The notes under the pieces are model-generated. The model worked only from the letters and a program-made list of their open reading frames with translations, searched no databases and was not told where the DNA came from. A program made the position numbers and the translations under genes. Shown here piece by piece: positions 20,384-31,761 of a DNA stretch of 64,000 nucleotides. This DNA comes from Kistimonas sp. bin40. Its GTDB lineage: Bacteria; Pseudomonadota; Gammaproteobacteria; Pseudomonadales; Endozoicomonadaceae. The stretch's first letter is position 1; each line of letters begins with the position of its first letter. The DNA is taken from NCBI GenBank assembly GCA_002238585.1, contig MPMQ01000007.1, positions 1-64,000 of the forward strand, read 5' to 3'.

Positions 20384-20773
20384 TCACACGCGACGCTTCT
20401 TTGGTGGCCGACACCCGTTGTGCGGGATAGGAGTCACGTCTGTGATGTTGGTGATCCTGTAACCACAAGCATTCAGTGCCCGAACCGCAGACTCCCGCCC
20501 GGGACCTGGCCCTTTTACGCATACATCAAGATTCTTTAAACCGTATTCGGCAGCGGCATTGCCAGCACGCTCCGCCGCTACCTGAGCTGCGAAGGGTGTC
20601 GATTTACGAGACCCGCGAAATCCTGACCCACCAGCAGTAGCCCAGGAGAGTGTGTTACCCTGACGGTCAGTGATGGTCACAATCGTGTTGTTGAAGGAAG
20701 CGTGGATGTGTGCAACACCATCCACAACCACCTTCTTCACTTTCTTTCGTGACCGTGTACCTGGCTTTGCCAT
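20384..20773 (-). CDS. rpsK: 30S ribosomal protein S11
   Basis: The 129-residue protein contains [39 protein letters not shown] and the end [13 protein letters not shown], a complete S11. It binds the 16S platform near the mRNA exit. It lies 18 nt upstream of rpsD. Confidence 0.98.
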   Translation of the reverse strand: MAKPGTRSRKKVKKVVVDGVAHIHASFNNTIVTITDRQGNTLSWATAGGSGFRGSRKSTPFAAQVAAERAGNAAAEYGLKNLDVCVKGPGPGRESAVRALNACGYRITNITDVTPIPHNGCRPPKKRRV

Positions 20774-20814
20774 ACTCGAATTATTCCTGCCTCAAAGTGA
20801 ACAAAAACACCGGA

Positions 20815-21171
20815 TCATTTACGGATGGGCTTGCGTGGCCCCTTACGGGTACGCGCATTGGTTTTGGTGCGCTGCCCCCGAACCGGAAGACTGCGGCGGT
20901 GGCGTAGCCCCCGGTAGCATCCAAGATCCATAAGGCGCTTGATGTTCATGTTGACCTCACGACGGAGGTCCCCTTCAATCGTGTACTCACCCACTGCAGA
21001 ACGCAGCTTTTCGATCTGCTCGTCACCCAAACTGGAAATCTTGGCAGCAGGGTCTACACCGGTGGCCGCACAGACACTCCTGGCAGTATGGATGCCCACA
21101 CCAAAGATATAAGTCAGAGATATAACAGCGTGCTTGTTATCCGGGATATTGACGCCAGCAATACGGGCCAT
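20815..21171 (-). CDS. rpsM: 30S ribosomal protein S13
   Basis: The 118-residue protein begins [22 protein letters not shown] and ends with the basic tail [14 protein letters not shown]13 sits in the 30S head and contacts tRNA and L5. It is the first gene of the alpha operon, and its start lies at the end of a probable S4-responsive leader. Confidence 0.98.
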   Translation of the reverse strand: MARIAGVNIPDNKHAVISLTYIFGVGIHTARSVCAATGVDPAAKISSLGDEQIEKLRSAVGEYTIEGDLRREVNMNIKRLMDLGCYRGLRHRRSLPVRGQRTKTNARTRKGPRKPIRK

Positions 21172-21285
21172 TCAGTCGTCTCCGTGCGTTCCACCTGGGG
21201 CAGCAAGCGTATCATTGCGAGCCAGCCTCGAAAGTCTGATAAAAAAATGGGGGCGTATGCTAAAACATGAAGGCTCCAGAAATCA
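21172..21285 (-). ncRNA. probable alpha-operon leader (S4-binding pseudoknot region)
   Basis: The 178-nt gap before rpsM is long for this block. On the minus strand it contains the segment TGGAACGCAC shortly before the start, resembling TGGAACGTAC in the E. coli alpha-operon leader, which folds into a nested pseudoknot bound by S4. Preceding stretches (ACGCCCCCATTTTTTTATCAG, about 60 nt upstream) look conserved with other gammaproteobacteria from memory. A covariance-model check would settle it. Confidence 0.5.
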
Positions 21286-21349
21286 ACCCAAAACGGGATG
21301 TTTCCCAAGAAAAGTACCCATCATCTTTCGAAGCCACGCCGGTAATACA

Positions 21350-21466
21350 TCAGCCTTGGCGCTGTTTGTGCCTTGGCTCCTTACTGCAAATAACGCGGAC
21401 CCTACCTTTACGTTTAATCAATTTGCAGTCACGACAGATCTTCTTTACCGAAGCTCGCACTTTCAT
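21350..21466 (-). CDS. rpmJ: 50S ribosomal protein L36
   Basis: A 38-codon gene on the minus strand starts [17 protein letters not shown] and continues to RHKQRQG. Cys11, Cys14, Cys27 and His33 form the zinc ribbon of the zinc-binding L36 form. It sits between secY (33 nt upstream) and rpsM, its standard place at the end of the spc operon. Confidence 0.95.
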   Translation of the reverse strand: MKVRASVKKICRDCKLIKRKGRVRVICSKEPRHKQRQG

Positions 21467-21499
21467 AAAAATCTCCAACAATTACTCCAGGGCACCAGG

Positions 21500-22825
21500 C
21501 TAGCGAACCAGACCACCGGCACCATAGCTTTTAAGATTGGCTTTTTTCATCAGCGACTCATACCGGTTCGACATTGTATGAGACTGAATCTGCGCCATGG
21601 TATCCATGACCACCACAACAACGATGAGCAGGGAAGTTCCCCCCAGATAAAAAGGAACATTCGCCCAGACAACGAGAAATTGCGGCAACAAGCAGACCAA
21701 AGACATATAAACAGCTCCCACAAGGGTCAGCCTTGTCAGAGTCGCATCAATATGTCGGGCTGTCTGCTCACCCGGCCGGATTCCCGGAATAAACGCCCCA
21801 GACCTTTTCAGGTTGCTTGCAACATCCCTTGGATTAAAAACAAGCGCAGTGTAGAAAAAACAGAAGAACACAATGCCCGCTGTAAACAAAACAATGTTCA
21901 GGGGCTGGCCTGGGCCCAGAGCCAGAGCAATATTCTGAAGCCATTCCCAACCCTCACCCTGACCAAACCACTGGGCCACCGATGCGGGAAACAGCAAAAT
22001 ACTGGACGCAAAGATCGCCGGAATCACTCCCGCCATGTTTATCTTCAGGGGAAGGTGGCTGCTTTGGGCAGCAAACAGCTTGCGCCCCTGCTGACGCCGG
22101 GCATAGCTCACCGAAAGGCGGCGCTGCCCCCTTTCTATGAACACAACACCAGCGACAACAGCCACCGCCAACAAAGCCACCACGAGCAGCGCCAGAATGT
22201 TGAGATCTCCCTGGCGGGCCGACTCGAAAGAGTGAACCACAGCACCGGGAAGACCTGCCACTATACCGGCAAAGATCAGAATGGAGATACCATTGCCTAT
22301 TCCTCTCTCCGTCACCTGCTCACCCAGCCACATCATGAACACGGCACCGGTCACAAAGGTAGTCACAGCGATAAAATAGAACCCGAACCCGGTACTGAAA
22401 GCCACTCCCTGGTTCGCCAGACCAACCGTCATGCCCGTTCCCTGCATAAGAGCAAGCAAGAGCGTACCGTAGCGCGTATATTGGTTTATTTTGCGCCGAC
22501 CGCTTTCCCCTTCCTTTTTCATCTGCTCCAACTGGGGGCTGATAACTGTCATCAGCTGCATGATGATGGATGAGGAAATGTAGGGCATGATTCCCAGTGC
22601 CAGAACCGACATCCGTTCCAGCGCACCACCGGAAAACATATTGAACAAACCCAGAATCGTACCTTCATTCTGCCTGAAAAGCTCAGCCAGTCTGTCTGGA
22701 TCTATACCGGGGACAGGAATATGAGCTCCTACCCTGTACACCACAATGGCGACAAACACAAAAAGGATGCGAGACCAAAGCTCCCCCAATCCATTTGAGC
22801 CATTTGCAGGCAACGTTCTGGCCAT
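21500..22825 (-). CDS. secY: preprotein translocase subunit SecY
   Basis: The 441-residue protein has ten predicted membrane helices and the SecY motifs [25 protein letters not shown] and [16 protein letters not shown]. It forms the inner-membrane protein-conducting channel with SecE and SecG. It starts directly after the rplO stop, so translation is probably coupled. Confidence 0.98.
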   Translation of the reverse strand: MARTLPANGSNGLGELWSRILFVFVAIVVYRVGAHIPVPGIDPDRLAELFRQNEGTILGLFNMFSGGALERMSVLALGIMPYISSSIIMQLMTVISPQLEQMKKEGESGRRKINQYTRYGTLLLALMQGTGMTVGLANQGVAFSTGFGFYFIAVTTFVTGAVFMMWLGEQVTERGIGNGISILIFAGIVAGLPGAVVHSFESARQGDLNILALLVVALLAVAVVAGVVFIERGQRRLSVSYARRQQGRKLFAAQSSHLPLKINMAGVIPAIFASSILLFPASVAQWFGQGEGWEWLQNIALALGPGQPLNIVLFTAGIVFFCFFYTALVFNPRDVASNLKRSGAFIPGIRPGEQTARHIDATLTRLTLVGAVYMSLVCLLPQFLVVWANVPFYLGGTSLLIVVVVVMDTMAQIQSHTMSNRYESLMKKANLKSYGAGGLVR

Positions 22826-23260
22826 CTAGTCCTCGACCTTGCCACTGACCGCTTCAATGGCTGCACGGGCACCCTTGGTGACCGTAAGCCCCTTGACTGT
22901 CACAGCCTTCTTCAGTTCACCAGAGAGAAAGACACGAGCGCGTTTGACAGAAGCCGTCACCAAACGAGCGGCGCGCAAGGCCTCCAGATCGACGACGTCT
23001 GCTTCCACTTTTGCCAAGTCAGACAGGCGCACGCTGGCTGTAACACGGCCCACGCGAGAACTGAATCCATACTTGGGCAGCCTGCGCTGCAACGGCTGTT
23101 GACCGCCTTCGAAGCCCGGCTTGATGCTTCCGCCGGACCTGGACTTCTGTCCTTTGTGGCCGCGGCCACATGTCTTCCCCAGCCCGCTGCCCATGCCTCG
23201 CCCGGCACGCTTGGCGACCTTGCGACTCCCGGCTGCAGGAGAAAGAGTATTCTGTTTCAT
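22826..23260 (-). CDS. rplO: 50S ribosomal protein L15
   Basis: The 144-residue protein has the glycine-rich N-terminal extension ([21 protein letters not shown]) and the [15 protein letters not shown] segment of L15. The ATG at 23260 lies one nucleotide after the rpmD stop; the frame could start eight codons earlier, inside rpmD, which I reject. It is a late 50S assembly protein. Confidence 0.97.
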   Translation of the reverse strand: MKQNTLSPAAGSRKVAKRAGRGMGSGLGKTCGRGHKGQKSRSGGSIKPGFEGGQQPLQRRLPKYGFSSRVGRVTASVRLSDLAKVEADVVDLEALRAARLVTASVKRARVFLSGELKKAVTVKGLTVTKGARAAIEAVSGKVED

Positions 23261-23261
23261 T

Positions 23262-23447
23262 TCACTCTCCTTCGACACGAACAAGATACCGGATCTTGTT
23301 CAACATGCCGCAGTTGGAAGGCGTATTGCTCACCTCGACGGTGTGGCCCACGCGGCGCAAGCCGAGACCACGCACACACGCCTTGTGGCGCTCAAGCCGA
23401 CCCAGTGTACTTTTCACGAGGGTGATCTTGATCTTGTCCTCTGCCAT
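23262..23447 (-). CDS. rpmD: 50S ribosomal protein L30
   Basis: The 61-residue protein ([17 protein letters not shown] ... [16 protein letters not shown]) is a normal-length bacterial L30. The open frame extends into rpsE, but the ATG at 23447, 8 nt after the rpsE stop, gives the family length. Confidence 0.97.
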   Translation of the reverse strand: MAEDKIKITLVKSTLGRLERHKACVRGLGLRRVGHTVEVSNTPSNCGMLNKIRYLVRVEGE

Positions 23448-23454
23448 GAAAACC

Positions 23455-23967
23455 TCACAGAATCTCTTCGACAGTCTTGCCACGTCTGGCCGCCACATCT
23501 TCGGGCGAACGCATATCAGCCAGGCCCTGGAAAGTGGCACGTATAACGTTTACCGGCTCGGTCGAGCCATAGCACTTTGCCAGCACATTCTGAACACCTA
23601 CAGCTTCCAGCACGGCACGCATGGCACCGCCTGCGATAACACCCGTACCTTCAGAAGCAGGCTGCATGTAAATTTTGGAAGCGCCATGTGACGCTTTTAC
23701 CGGGTACTGGATCGTGGAACCATTCAGGTTCACACGGATCATGCTGCGACACGCAGACTCCATCGCTTTCTGGATAGCGGCCGGAACCTCACGCGCACTA
23801 CCACGTCCGAAACCGACCTTGCCCTTGCCATCGCCCACCACGGCCAACGCAGTAAAACCAAAGACACGACCGCCTTTGACCACTTTGGCTACACGGTTTA
23901 CCTGCACCAGCTTTTCGACCAGGCCTTCTTCGTTGCCCCGGTCGCCGCCACGCTCTTCTCTTGCCAT
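23455..23967 (-). CDS. rpsE: 30S ribosomal protein S5
   Basis: The 170-residue protein shows the double-stranded RNA-binding-like domain ([21 protein letters not shown]) and the C-terminal domain with [25 protein letters not shown]. It supports decoding fidelity and mRNA helicase activity in the 30S. The spectinomycin loop KVVKGGR is wild type. Confidence 0.98.
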   Translation of the reverse strand: MAREERGGDRGNEEGLVEKLVQVNRVAKVVKGGRVFGFTALAVVGDGKGKVGFGRGSAREVPAAIQKAMESACRSMIRVNLNGSTIQYPVKASHGASKIYMQPASEGTGVIAGGAMRAVLEAVGVQNVLAKCYGSTEPVNVIRATFQGLADMRSPEDVAARRGKTVEEIL

Positions 23968-23977
23968 AGCCCCTACC

Positions 23978-24328
23978 CTAGAATTTCAGCCCATTGGCAC
24001 GGGCTGCTTCAGCCAGCGCTTTAACACGACCGTGGTACATGAATCCGGAGCGATCAAACGCCACCTTCTCAACACCAGCAGCCTTGGCACGCTCTGCCAC
24101 CAAGGCGCCCACTTTCTCAGCCGCCCCTATGTTTCCTGTGGCCGCCTCACGCAGTTCCTTCTCAACTGTTGAAGCAGAAGCCAAAACCTTGTCACCCGTT
24201 CCCCCTATAATCTGGGCGTAGATGTGACGCGGCGTACGATGCACCGTCAGACGAACAGCGCCCAGCTCACGCATCTTCATACGCGAACGCTTGGCACGGC
24301 GCAACCGGGATACTCTTTTCTCACTCAT
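23978..24328 (-). CDS. rplR: 50S ribosomal protein L18
   Basis: The 116-residue protein has [16 protein letters not shown] in the middle and the C-terminal [21 protein letters not shown], typical of L18. It binds 5S rRNA with L5 and L25. Confidence 0.98.
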   Translation of the reverse strand: MSEKRVSRLRRAKRSRMKMRELGAVRLTVHRTPRHIYAQIIGGTGDKVLASASTVEKELREAATGNIGAAEKVGALVAERAKAAGVEKVAFDRSGFMYHGRVKALAEAARANGLKF

Positions 24329-24355
24329 GACCTTGACCTTAAACCTCGTATCCCG

Positions 24356-24889
24356 TTACTTCTTCTTGGCTTCCTTACGACGCACAACCTCGTCAGCGTA
24401 ACGGATACCCTTGCCCTTGTAAGGCTCTGGACGACGGAAATCGCGTATTTCAGCAGCCACCTGTCCCACCAACTGCTTGTCGATTCCCTTGATCACGACT
24501 TCCGTCTGACTGGGAACTTCCACAGCAATTCCGGTGGGGAGTGCGTAATCCACCGGGTGAGAAAAGCCCAGAGACAGATTCAGGGTCTGTCCTTTGAGCT
24601 GCGCTCTGTAACCGACACCAACAAGCTGCAGCTTCTTCTCAAAGCCGCCATGGACGCCCTTGACCATATTGCCAACAAGCGCCCGTATAGTGCCGGACAT
24701 GGCACGAGATTTCTTGCTGCCATCCCTGGCATCAAAAGTCAGCACGCCATCCTTCTTGTTGATAATCACAAGAGGATGCGTGTTCATCTGCAGCTGTCCT
24801 TTGCTGCCCTTGACTACAACGCAATCAGAATTCAGATCAACTTCCACACCTGCGAGAATTTCGACAGGCATCTTTGCCAGACGGGACAC
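24356..24889 (-). CDS. rplF: 50S ribosomal protein L6
   Basis: The 177-residue protein begins [17 protein letters not shown] and ends with the conserved [16 protein letters not shown] segment and a lysine-rich tail. It binds 23S rRNA near the sarcin-ricin loop. Confidence 0.98.
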   Translation of the reverse strand: MSRLAKMPVEILAGVEVDLNSDCVVVKGSKGQLQMNTHPLVIINKKDGVLTFDARDGSKKSRAMSGTIRALVGNMVKGVHGGFEKKLQLVGVGYRAQLKGQTLNLSLGFSHPVDYALPTGIAVEVPSQTEVVIKGIDKQLVGQVAAEIRDFRRPEPYKGKGIRYADEVVRRKEAKKK

Positions 24890-24903
24890 AGTTTATTCCC
24901 CCC

Positions 24904-25296
24904 TTAAAATACAGTGCAAAGCACTTCGCCGCCCACGCCCTGGGCCCGGGCAGCGCGGTCGGTCATTACCCCCTTACTGGTGGTAACGATCGCAATTCCA
25001 AGGCCACTATTTACCTTGGGAAGAGAGTCAGCACCCTTGTAAGCGCGCAATCCAGGCCGACTGACACGCTTGAGTGTTTCTATGGCGGGACGGCCTTCGA
25101 AATATTTCAGGCTGACGGTCATCCAGCGCTTGATATCACCTTCAACGCTGTAATCAAGAATGAAGCCTTCCTCTCTCAGGACTCTGGCAACTTCTGATTT
25201 TATTTTTGAGGCCGGCATGCCTACAGTGGCATGTCCCGACTTCTGGGCATTACGGATACGGGTCAGCATATCCGCCAACGTGTCCTGCATACTCAT
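24904..25296 (-). CDS. rpsH: 30S ribosomal protein S8
   Basis: The 130-residue protein starts [18 protein letters not shown] and carries [30 protein letters not shown]-like S8 sequence. The start at 25296 is the family start; the frame remains open to 25368. In E. coli S8 represses the spc operon near rplE. Confidence 0.97.
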   Translation of the reverse strand: MSMQDTLADMLTRIRNAQKSGHATVGMPASKIKSEVARVLREEGFILDYSVEGDIKRWMTVSLKYFEGRPAIETLKRVSRPGLRAYKGADSLPKVNSGLGIAIVTTSKGVMTDRAARAQGVGGEVLCTVF

Positions 25297-25315
25297 TTTC
25301 TGATTTCTCCGGCGA

Positions 25316-25621
25316 TCACCAGCTGGCCTTGACAAGGCCTGGAACATCGCCACGCATGGCAGCTTCACGCAGCTTGATCCGACTCAGACCAAATCTGCGC
25401 ATATAGGCGCGTGGACGCCCTGTAATACGACAACGGTTGCGCAGGCGCACTTTGGATGCGTTGCGTGGCTGAGCCTGCAAAGCCATCCTCGCTTGCCAAC
25501 GCTCTTCATCCGAGCTTTCGACATTGCTGATAACCGCCATCAGCGCAGCACGCCTCTGCGAAAAGCGGGCAACAACCTGCTGCCGCTTCCGCTCGCGCTG
25601 CTTCATGGATTCCTTAGCCAT
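25316..25621 (-). CDS. rpsN: 30S ribosomal protein S14
   Basis: The 101-residue protein ([20 protein letters not shown] ... [20 protein letters not shown]) is the long, zinc-independent S14 form, having a single cysteine rather than paired CxxC motifs. It sits in the 30S head. Confidence 0.98.
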   Translation of the reverse strand: MAKESMKQRERKRQQVVARFSQRRAALMAVISNVESSDEERWQARMALQAQPRNASKVRLRNRCRITGRPRAYMRRFGLSRIKLREAAMRGDVPGLVKASW

Positions 25622-25643
25622 ATGCTCTCTGCTCTCTCCGATC

Positions 25644-26183
25644 TCAACTGCGGAAAGGAAAATTGAACGCTTTCAGGAGGGCTCGCCCTCCCTCATCATC
25701 CTGGGCAGTCGTCGTCAGGGTGACATCCAGACCGCGCAGACTATCAATTTTGTCGTAGTCTATCTCGGGAAAAATAATCTGTTCCCGCACACCCAAGCTG
25801 TAATTTCCACGTCCATCAAAGGAGTTGGCACTCAAGCCTCGGAAATCACGCACGCGCGGCAAGGCTATGTCGATGAAGCGCTGGAGAAACTCATACATAC
25901 GCACGCCACGCAAGGTCACCTTGACCCCTATGGGCCAGCCTTCCCGCACCTTGAACCCGGCAACAGACTTGCGCGCCTTGGTGACAACAGGCTTTTGACC
26001 TGCAATCTTCTGCATATCGCTCACAGCATGCTCAATGACTTTTTTGTCACCGATAGCCTCACCCACACCCATATTCAGGGTGATTTTCTCAAGACGAGGA
26101 ACCTGATGCACATTGGCAACACCCAGTTCCTTCATCAAGGCAGGAATCAGCTTGCTGCGGTAGACTTCTTTCAATTCTGCCAT
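25644..26183 (-). CDS. rplE: 50S ribosomal protein L5
   Basis: The 179-residue protein contains [36 protein letters not shown] and [13 protein letters not shown], a complete L5. It binds 5S rRNA and contacts S13 across the subunits. Confidence 0.98.
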   Translation of the reverse strand: MAELKEVYRSKLIPALMKELGVANVHQVPRLEKITLNMGVGEAIGDKKVIEHAVSDMQKIAGQKPVVTKARKSVAGFKVREGWPIGVKVTLRGVRMYEFLQRFIDIALPRVRDFRGLSANSFDGRGNYSLGVREQIIFPEIDYDKIDSLRGLDVTLTTTAQDDEGGRALLKAFNFPFRS

Positions 26184-26194
26184 TTACCAGCCCC

Positions 26195-26512
26195 TCACAC
26201 GTCAACCGGCTTGCCGTTCGACTTGAACACGCGCTGCTTCTTGCCTTCATCAGACAAGGAGAAGCCCACGCGGTCAGCCTTTTCGGACTCCGGATTCCAT
26301 ATGGCTACGTTAGACGCCTGAACAGGGGCCTCCCGGGTTATTATGCCACCGGCACGGCCCAGCGCAGGTTGCGGCTTCTGGTGCTTTTTCACCAGATTGA
26401 CACCCTGAACAACCAGGCGGTTGTCAGCACGAACCGCCAGAACCTTGCCGCGTTTGCCGCGATCCTTGCCTGTAAGTACGACGACCTCATCGTCACGACG
26501 AATCTTCTTCAC
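26195..26512 (-). CDS. rplX: 50S ribosomal protein L24
   Basis: The 105-residue protein has the KOW motif ([21 protein letters not shown]) at the N-terminus and the [14 protein letters not shown] segment. It initiates 50S assembly. Confidence 0.98.
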   Translation of the reverse strand: MKKIRRDDEVVVLTGKDRGKRGKVLAVRADNRLVVQGVNLVKKHQKPQPALGRAGGIITREAPVQASNVAIWNPESEKADRVGFSLSDEGKKQRVFKSNGKPVDV

Positions 26513-26520
26513 GCTAACTC

Positions 26521-26889
26521 CTACAGGACCTCCGGTGCCAAAGAAATGATCTTCATGAACTGTTCTCCACGAAGCTCACGTGTCACCGGGCCAAAAATGC
26601 GGGTTCCAACCGGCTGATTCTGCGCGTTCAGAAGAACAGCCGCATTTCCATCAAAGGAGATCAAAGAGCCATCAGGACGCCGCACACCTTTGCGGGTGCG
26701 AACAACGACAGCACTCATGACCTGACCTTTCTTGACCTTGCCACGAGGAATCGCTTCCTTGACTGTCACTCTGATAATGTCGCCGACGCCAGCATAGCGC
26801 CTGCCAGCACCTCCCAGCACCTTTATACACTGAACACGGCGGGCACCGCTATTATCGGCAACCTCGAGCTCTGTTTCGGTTTGAATCAT
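26521..26889 (-). CDS. rplN: 50S ribosomal protein L14
   Basis: The 122-residue protein ([27 protein letters not shown]...) ends [15 protein letters not shown], a complete L14. It is the first gene of the classical spc group; the 57-nt gap before it is one of the larger spacings in this part of the block. Confidence 0.98.
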   Translation of the reverse strand: MIQTETELEVADNSGARRVQCIKVLGGAGRRYAGVGDIIRVTVKEAIPRGKVKKGQVMSAVVVRTRKGVRRPDGSLISFDGNAAVLLNAQNQPVGTRIFGPVTRELRGEQFMKIISLAPEVL

Positions 26890-26946
26890 TTTTCAGCTCT
26901 CTTCAAATTGCAGGCCTGGGCGACCACGCTGGCCGCCCTCCCAGCC

Positions 26947-27210
26947 TTATATTTGATGCGCACGCCTCACAACAGAGACCAGTGTAAAAAACTTGCTCTT
27001 GGAAATGGGACGTGTCTGACGAACATTAACGACATCGCCAACACGACATTCGTTCATTTCATCATGAACATGCAGCTTGGTAGAACGCTTGACTTGCTTC
27101 CCATACAGGGGATGCTTCACGCGACGCTCTACAAGCACGGCGACAGTCTTGTCTCTGCCGTCACTCACCACCTTGCCGGTGATAGTGCGAAATGTCTTCT
27201 CTTCAGTCAT
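26947..27210 (-). CDS. rpsQ: 30S ribosomal protein S17
   Basis: The 87-residue protein has [28 protein letters not shown] and the [22 protein letters not shown] motif of S17. It is the last gene of the classical S10 group, 3 nt after rpmC. Confidence 0.98.
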   Translation of the reverse strand: MTEEKTFRTITGKVVSDGRDKTVAVLVERRVKHPLYGKQVKRSTKLHVHDEMNECRVGDVVNVRQTRPISKSKFFTLVSVVRRAHQI

Positions 27211-27213
27211 CTT

Positions 27214-27405
27214 CTAGCTACCTGCCTTTTCCGCCAATACCATCTTGCAGCGGGCAATATCCCGACGGGCTTTTTTGAGAAGATGGGTCTGCTTCAGTTG
27301 ATCCAGGCTCTTTTGCATGCGGTAGTTAAAACAATCGCGCAACAAAGAGAGCAAATGTGTCTGCAGCTCATCAGCAGATTTTTCTCGCAGCTCTACCGCA
27401 GTCAT
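27214..27405 (-). CDS. rpmC: 50S ribosomal protein L29
   Basis: The 63-residue helical protein ([22 protein letters not shown] ... [13 protein letters not shown]) is a full L29. Its start overlaps the rplP stop by 4 nt. It lies at the tunnel exit and contributes to factor docking. Confidence 0.97.
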   Translation of the reverse strand: MTAVELREKSADELQTHLLSLLRDCFNYRMQKSLDQLKQTHLLKKARRDIARCKMVLAEKAGS

Positions 27406-27818
27406 GAGACAGGCCCCCGTTTCACAAATACCGTCTTGACAGGAAGCTTGGCAGCCGCCAGCTGAAAGGCTTCACGCGCCAGCTCTTCAGGGACGCCCTC
27501 CATTTCATAGAGGACCCGACCTGGCTGAATCTGTGAAACCCAATACTCGACGCTGCCTTTACCCTTACCTTGCCGCACTTCAAGCGGCTTTTTCGTAATC
27601 GGCTTGTCGGGAAAAATACGAATCCATATTTTTCCGCCACGCTTGATATGACGCGTCATCGCCCGACGTGCAGCCTCAATCTGACGGGCAGTTATACGTC
27701 CTCGCCCAACAGATTTCAATGCATAATCGCCGAAGCTGACGGCAGAACCACGCTGCGCCAGCCCACGATTACGACCCTTCATTTGTTTGCGGAACTTGGT
27801 ACGCTTAGGTTGGAGCAT
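27402..27818 (-). CDS. rplP: 50S ribosomal protein L16
   Basis: The 138-residue protein begins [21 protein letters not shown] and carries [27 protein letters not shown], typical of L16 near the peptidyl-transferase centre. Its last bases overlap rpmC. Confidence 0.98.
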   Translation of the reverse strand: MLQPKRTKFRKQMKGRNRGLAQRGSAVSFGDYALKSVGRGRITARQIEAARRAMTRHIKRGGKIWIRIFPDKPITKKPLEVRQGKGKGSVEYWVSQIQPGRVLYEMEGVPEELAREAFQLAAAKLPVKTVFVKRGPVS

Positions 27819-27830
27819 ACTGGGAACTCC

Positions 27831-28535
27831 TTACGCCGTCCGTTCAGTGGCTTTCTTGCGAGGACGACGAGCTACCTTCTTCTGTTCTCTGTCTTCCTCG
27901 TGAACGCCACCAATAATTTCACCCTTGAAGATCCACACCTTGACGCCAATCACGCCATAGGTTGTCTGAGCCTCACAGGCGGCATAGTCAATATCTGCAC
28001 GCAGGGTGTGCAAGGGAACGCGCCCCTCACGCTGCCACTCTTTACGTGCGATCTCGGCCCCGCCAAGACGTCCGGAAAGGCAAATCTTGACACCCTTGGC
28101 TCCCTGACGCATGGCACTTTGAACGGCCCGCTTCATGGCGCGACGAAACATGACCCGACGCGCCAACTGGCTGGCAACAGACTGTGCCACCAGCTTGGCG
28201 TCGATTTCCGGACGGCGTATCTCGCCAATACTCACGTGCACAGGCACGCCCATCATCTGACCCAGGGACTGACGCAGCTTCTCTACGTCTTTGCCTTCCT
28301 TGCCAATCACCACGCCGGGACGCGCCGAATGGATAACAACCTGGGCATTCTGGGCAGGACGTTCAATATCAATGTGACTGACAAACGCATGATCAAGCTT
28401 CTTGCCCAGATAATCACGCACTTTCAGGTCAGCTATCAGCTTTTCAACGTAGTCCGCACCTTCTGCATACCATGTCGAAGAGTGCTTTTTGACTATTCCA
28501 AGGCGAAGACCCTTGGGATGTACTTTTTGACCCAT
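27831..28535 (-). CDS. rpsC: 30S ribosomal protein S3
   Basis: The 234-residue protein has [16 protein letters not shown] at the start, a KH domain ([22 protein letters not shown]) and the C-terminal domain with [20 protein letters not shown]. It lines the mRNA entry tunnel. Confidence 0.98.
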   Translation of the reverse strand: MGQKVHPKGLRLGIVKKHSSTWYAEGADYVEKLIADLKVRDYLGKKLDHAFVSHIDIERPAQNAQVVIHSARPGVVIGKEGKDVEKLRQSLGQMMGVPVHVSIGEIRRPEIDAKLVAQSVASQLARRVMFRRAMKRAVQSAMRQGAKGVKICLSGRLGGAEIARKEWQREGRVPLHTLRADIDYAACEAQTTYGVIGVKVWIFKGEIIGGVHEEDREQKKVARRPRKKATERTA

Positions 28536-28543
28536 GATCGCTC

Positions 28544-28885
28544 CTAAACCTCTGCAACCTTCACGGTAATATGGCAGGACCGCTTCAGGATGCGATCAGC
28601 ACGTCCTTTGGCCCGAGGCCTGGTACGCTTCAACGTCATACCTTCATTGACAAACGTAGAAGATACCCTCAATTCATCTATATCCATGCCATCGTTATGC
28701 TCGGCATTGGCGACAGCTGACTCCAGAACCTTTTTGACAAGACCCGAAGCCTTCTTGGTGCTGAAGGTCAGAATATCCAATGCCTCGGGGATGCTTTTGC
28801 CCCGGATCATATCCACAACCAGACGCGCTTTCTGGGCAGAAATGCGAGCGCCTTTGTGCATAGCGGTCACTTCTCTCACTTCCAT
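28544..28885 (-). CDS. rplV: 50S ribosomal protein L22
   Basis: The 113-residue protein ([25 protein letters not shown] ... [17 protein letters not shown]) is a complete L22, including the extended loop that reaches into the exit tunnel. Confidence 0.98.
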   Translation of the reverse strand: MEVREVTAMHKGARISAQKARLVVDMIRGKSIPEALDILTFSTKKASGLVKKVLESAVANAEHNDGMDIDELRVSSTFVNEGMTLKRTRPRAKGRADRILKRSCHITVKVAEV

Positions 28886-28890
28886 ACCTC

Positions 28891-29169
28891 CTAACGCTTC
28901 CTGGCTTTCTTGTCTGCGGCATGTCCGCGATAGGTTCGCGTCGCGGCAAACTCACCCAGCTTGTGCCCTACCATCTCTTCCGAGATGAACACGGGAACAT
29001 GCTGGCGCCCGTTATGCACGGCAATGGTCAGACCAACCATCTGGGGCATAATCATTGAACGACGAGACCAGACTTTAATCGGGCGTTTGTTGCCTGTCTC
29101 AACAGCTGTCTCCACCTTTTTCAGAAGGTGCAGATCAATAAAGGGGCCTTTCTTCAGCGAGCGTGGCAC
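28891..29169 (-). CDS. rpsS: 30S ribosomal protein S19
   Basis: The 92-residue protein ([20 protein letters not shown] ... [19 protein letters not shown]) is a complete S19, located in the 30S head with S13. Confidence 0.98.
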   Translation of the reverse strand: MPRSLKKGPFIDLHLLKKVETAVETGNKRPIKVWSRRSMIMPQMVGLTIAVHNGRQHVPVFISEEMVGHKLGEFAATRTYRGHAADKKARKR

Positions 29170-29187
29170 TGTGTATCCTCCCGGAGC

Positions 29188-30012
29188 TTACTTGCTTCGA
29201 CGACGGACAATGAATCTGTCCGTACGCTTGTTGGAGCGCGTTTTGCGACCCTTGGTGGGCTGACCCCAAGGCGTCACCGGATGACGTCCTCCAGAGGTCC
29301 TTCCCTCACCACCACCATGGGGGTGATCCACCGGGTTCATGGCCACACCGCGCACAGTTGGCCGCACACCACGCCAGCGCCTGGCGCCAGCCTTGCCCAA
29401 AGAACGCAGCCCCTGCTCCCCGTTTGAAACTTCACCCAGTGTCGCACGACACTCGGCAAGCACCTTGCGCATTTCTCCTGAGCGCAACCGCAAGGTAACG
29501 TAAGCACCTTCCCGGGCGACCAGCTGCGCCGAAGTACCCGCAGAGCGCATCATCTGCGCCCCCTTGCCGGGCTTGAGTTCCACACAGTGGATAACAGAAC
29601 CCTGGGGAATATTGCGCAAGGGCAGACAATTGCCCGGCTTGACCGGCGCATGCGCCCCGGAAACCAGCTGACTACCTGCCTTGACGCCCTTGGGCGCGAT
29701 TATGTAGCGGCGGTCCCCGTCGGCATACTTCAGGAGCGCGATATGCGCCGTCCGATTGGGATCATACTCCAGACGCTCGACAGTAGCCGGAACGCCATCC
29801 TTGTTGCGACGAAAATCAATAATGCGGTACTGCTGCTTGTGACCACCACCAACATGACGGGTCGTTATACGACCAGCGTTGTTTCGTCCGCCGCTCTTGC
29901 TCTTCTTCTCCACCAAAGGGGCATAAGGCTTCCCTTTGTGCAGATCCGCTCCAACGACCTTGGCTACAAAGCGGCGCCCAGGAGAAGTGGGCTTGCACTT
30001 GACGACACTCAT
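29188..30012 (-). CDS. rplB: 50S ribosomal protein L2
   Basis: The 274-residue protein contains [19 protein letters not shown], the SH3-like core and the [15 protein letters not shown] motif near the peptidyl-transferase centre, with the essential His in HPHGGGEG. It overlaps rplW by 4 nt. Confidence 0.98.
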   Translation of the reverse strand: MSVVKCKPTSPGRRFVAKVVGADLHKGKPYAPLVEKKSKSGGRNNAGRITTRHVGGGHKQQYRIIDFRRNKDGVPATVERLEYDPNRTAHIALLKYADGDRRYIIAPKGVKAGSQLVSGAHAPVKPGNCLPLRNIPQGSVIHCVELKPGKGAQMMRSAGTSAQLVAREGAYVTLRLRSGEMRKVLAECRATLGEVSNGEQGLRSLGKAGARRWRGVRPTVRGVAMNPVDHPHGGGEGRTSGGRHPVTPWGQPTKGRKTRSNKRTDRFIVRRRSK

Positions 30013-30320
30013 TGACTGGCTCCTTGGGCAACACTCGTAAAGTCAATGAAGTGACCACTGCTCAAGGTCACGTAAGCTTTCTTCCAGTCGCTGCGCTTAC
30101 CCATGCCCCGCGCTGTACGGCGCGTCTTGCCCTTGACGTTAATAGTGGTTACAGAGCTGACTTCAACCTTGAAAATATGCTCAACAGCTTTCTTCACTTC
30201 CAGCTTGTTGGCATCTGGAAGAACCTTGAAAGTGTACTGGTTGTGCAATTCAGATATGAGAGCACTCTTTTCGGAGATATAGGGTGACAAAAGCACCTTC
30301 AGCAAGCGTTCCTGACTCAT
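30009..30320 (-). CDS. rplW: 50S ribosomal protein L23
   Basis: The 103-residue protein ([23 protein letters not shown]-type start, then [15 protein letters not shown]) is a full L23, the docking site for trigger factor and SRP at the tunnel exit. It overlaps both rplD and rplB by 4 nt. Confidence 0.97.
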   Translation of the reverse strand: MSQERLLKVLLSPYISEKSALISELHNQYTFKVLPDANKLEVKKAVEHIFKVEVSSVTTINVKGKTRRTARGMGKRSDWKKAYVTLSSGHFIDFTSVAQGASQ

Positions 30321-30919
30321 CCCAACATCTCCTCGAACTGCTTGAGCGCACCGACAGTCATGACCACCTTGTCATGCGCCATCAGGCTGACGGGATCCAC
30401 AGCCTGAACATCACGAACATCGACCAGCGGTATATTGCGCGCAGACAGATACAGATTACGATCGACCGTATCAGACACAACAAGCGCATTGGTCGCCTCA
30501 AGCTCTGCCAGCCTGGCGGCCATATCCCGTGTCCTGGGCGCGCTGATTTCGAAGCGGGAGACAACAACCAGCCGCTCCTGGCGCACCAGCTCGGACAGAA
30601 TGGAACGCAAGGCCCCACGATACATTTTTTTGTTCAGCTTCTGGGCATGATTGCGAGGGCTGGCAGCAAAAGTTACACCGCCCCCACGCCACAGCGGGCT
30701 GCGGATACTGCCTGCGCGAGCACGGCCTGTACCTTTCTGGCGGAAGGGTTTGCGCCCTCCCCCCCTGACATCACTGCGCGTCTTCTGACTCTTGGTTCCC
30801 TGGCGTCCACCTGCCAGAAAGGCCACAACCGCCTGATGAACCAGCGGCTTGTTCAGCTCGGCACCGAAAGCAACGTCAGACACCTCAAGATTGTCGGCGT
30901 CTACAACATTCAGATTCAT
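30317..30919 (-). CDS. rplD: 50S ribosomal protein L4
   Basis: The 200-residue protein has the long loop [25 protein letters not shown]-type sequence and the globular domain of L4. In E. coli L4 represses its own S10 operon through the leader RNA; the leader here (32086-32211) has an unusual repeat. Confidence 0.98.
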   Translation of the reverse strand: MNLNVVDADNLEVSDVAFGAELNKPLVHQAVVAFLAGGRQGTKSQKTRSDVRGGGRKPFRQKGTGRARAGSIRSPLWRGGGVTFAASPRNHAQKLNKKMYRGALRSILSELVRQERLVVVSRFEISAPRTRDMAARLAELEATNALVVSDTVDRNLYLSARNIPLVDVRDVQAVDPVSLMAHDKVVMTVGALKQFEEMLG

Positions 30920-30933
30920 AATCTCCCCTCCTG

Positions 30934-31602
30934 TCAGGCCAGATCAGCTGCTTTGACAGCAGGTTTGACGATGACATCACCGCCCACAGCGCCAGGCACA
31001 GCACCCTTGATCAACAGAAGATTACGCCCGGTATCCACGCGAACAACTTCCAATGACTGAACAGTCACTCTGGCATTACCCATCTGTCCGGCCATCTTCT
31101 TGCCCTTGAAAACACGACCGGGAGTCTGACACTGCCCGATAGAGCCCGGGGCCCGGTGAGACAGGGAGTTGCCATGGCTCATATCCTGGGTACGGAAATT
31201 CCAGCGTTTTACGCCACCCTGAAAACCTTTTCCCTTGGAGCAACCGGTCACATCCACCTTCTGACCATCGGAGAACAACTCCACAGTCAGCCGACCTCCG
31301 ACCTTGAGATCCGAAGCCTCGTCCAGACGGAACTCCCAAAGCCCACGACCCGACTCAACACCAGCACTGGCAAAGTGACCTGCAGCAGGGCGGTTCACCC
31401 TGGATTCCTTGCGTGTACCACAAGTGACCTGAACAGCAGAATAACCATCAACCTCTTCTGTTCGAATCTGGGTGATCCGATTGGGATCCACCTCGACAAC
31501 AGTTACCGGCACAGACTCACCTGCCTCGGTAAATATGCGGGTCATCCCGCATTTTCTTCCGACAAGACCCAAAGATCTCTTGCCGTTTTCTTGACCAGAC
31601 AT
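30934..31602 (-). CDS. rplC: 50S ribosomal protein L3
   Basis: The 222-residue protein contains [25 protein letters not shown] and the [28 protein letters not shown] loop, with the Gln methylation site environment of L3. A 159-nt gap separates it from rpsJ, longer than the rest of the operon, and holds a small CCGCTC/GAGCGG hairpin (31704-31721). Confidence 0.98.
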   Translation of the reverse strand: MSGQENGKRSLGLVGRKCGMTRIFTEAGESVPVTVVEVDPNRITQIRTEEVDGYSAVQVTCGTRKESRVNRPAAGHFASAGVESGRGLWEFRLDEASDLKVGGRLTVELFSDGQKVDVTGCSKGKGFQGGVKRWNFRTQDMSHGNSLSHRAPGSIGQCQTPGRVFKGKKMAGQMGNARVTVQSLEVVRVDTGRNLLLIKGAVPGAVGGDVIVKPAVKAADLA

Positions 31603-31761
31603 ACGTCCACCTCTTCTTTCGTGTACGGGGCTTTTACCCGCTATGGCCGCCCATTCCAGAGCGTTACACAGGACCGAACGACGAGCATCCGACCGAAACC
31701 AGACCGCTCTCCTGTGAGCGGCATCTTCAGCCAGACGCCCAAGTCGACAGCCTGAATTTTT

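Noticed and set aside
21134-22573. 479-codon plus-strand frame
   Set aside because: It is opposite secY, a secure gene, and has no motif.
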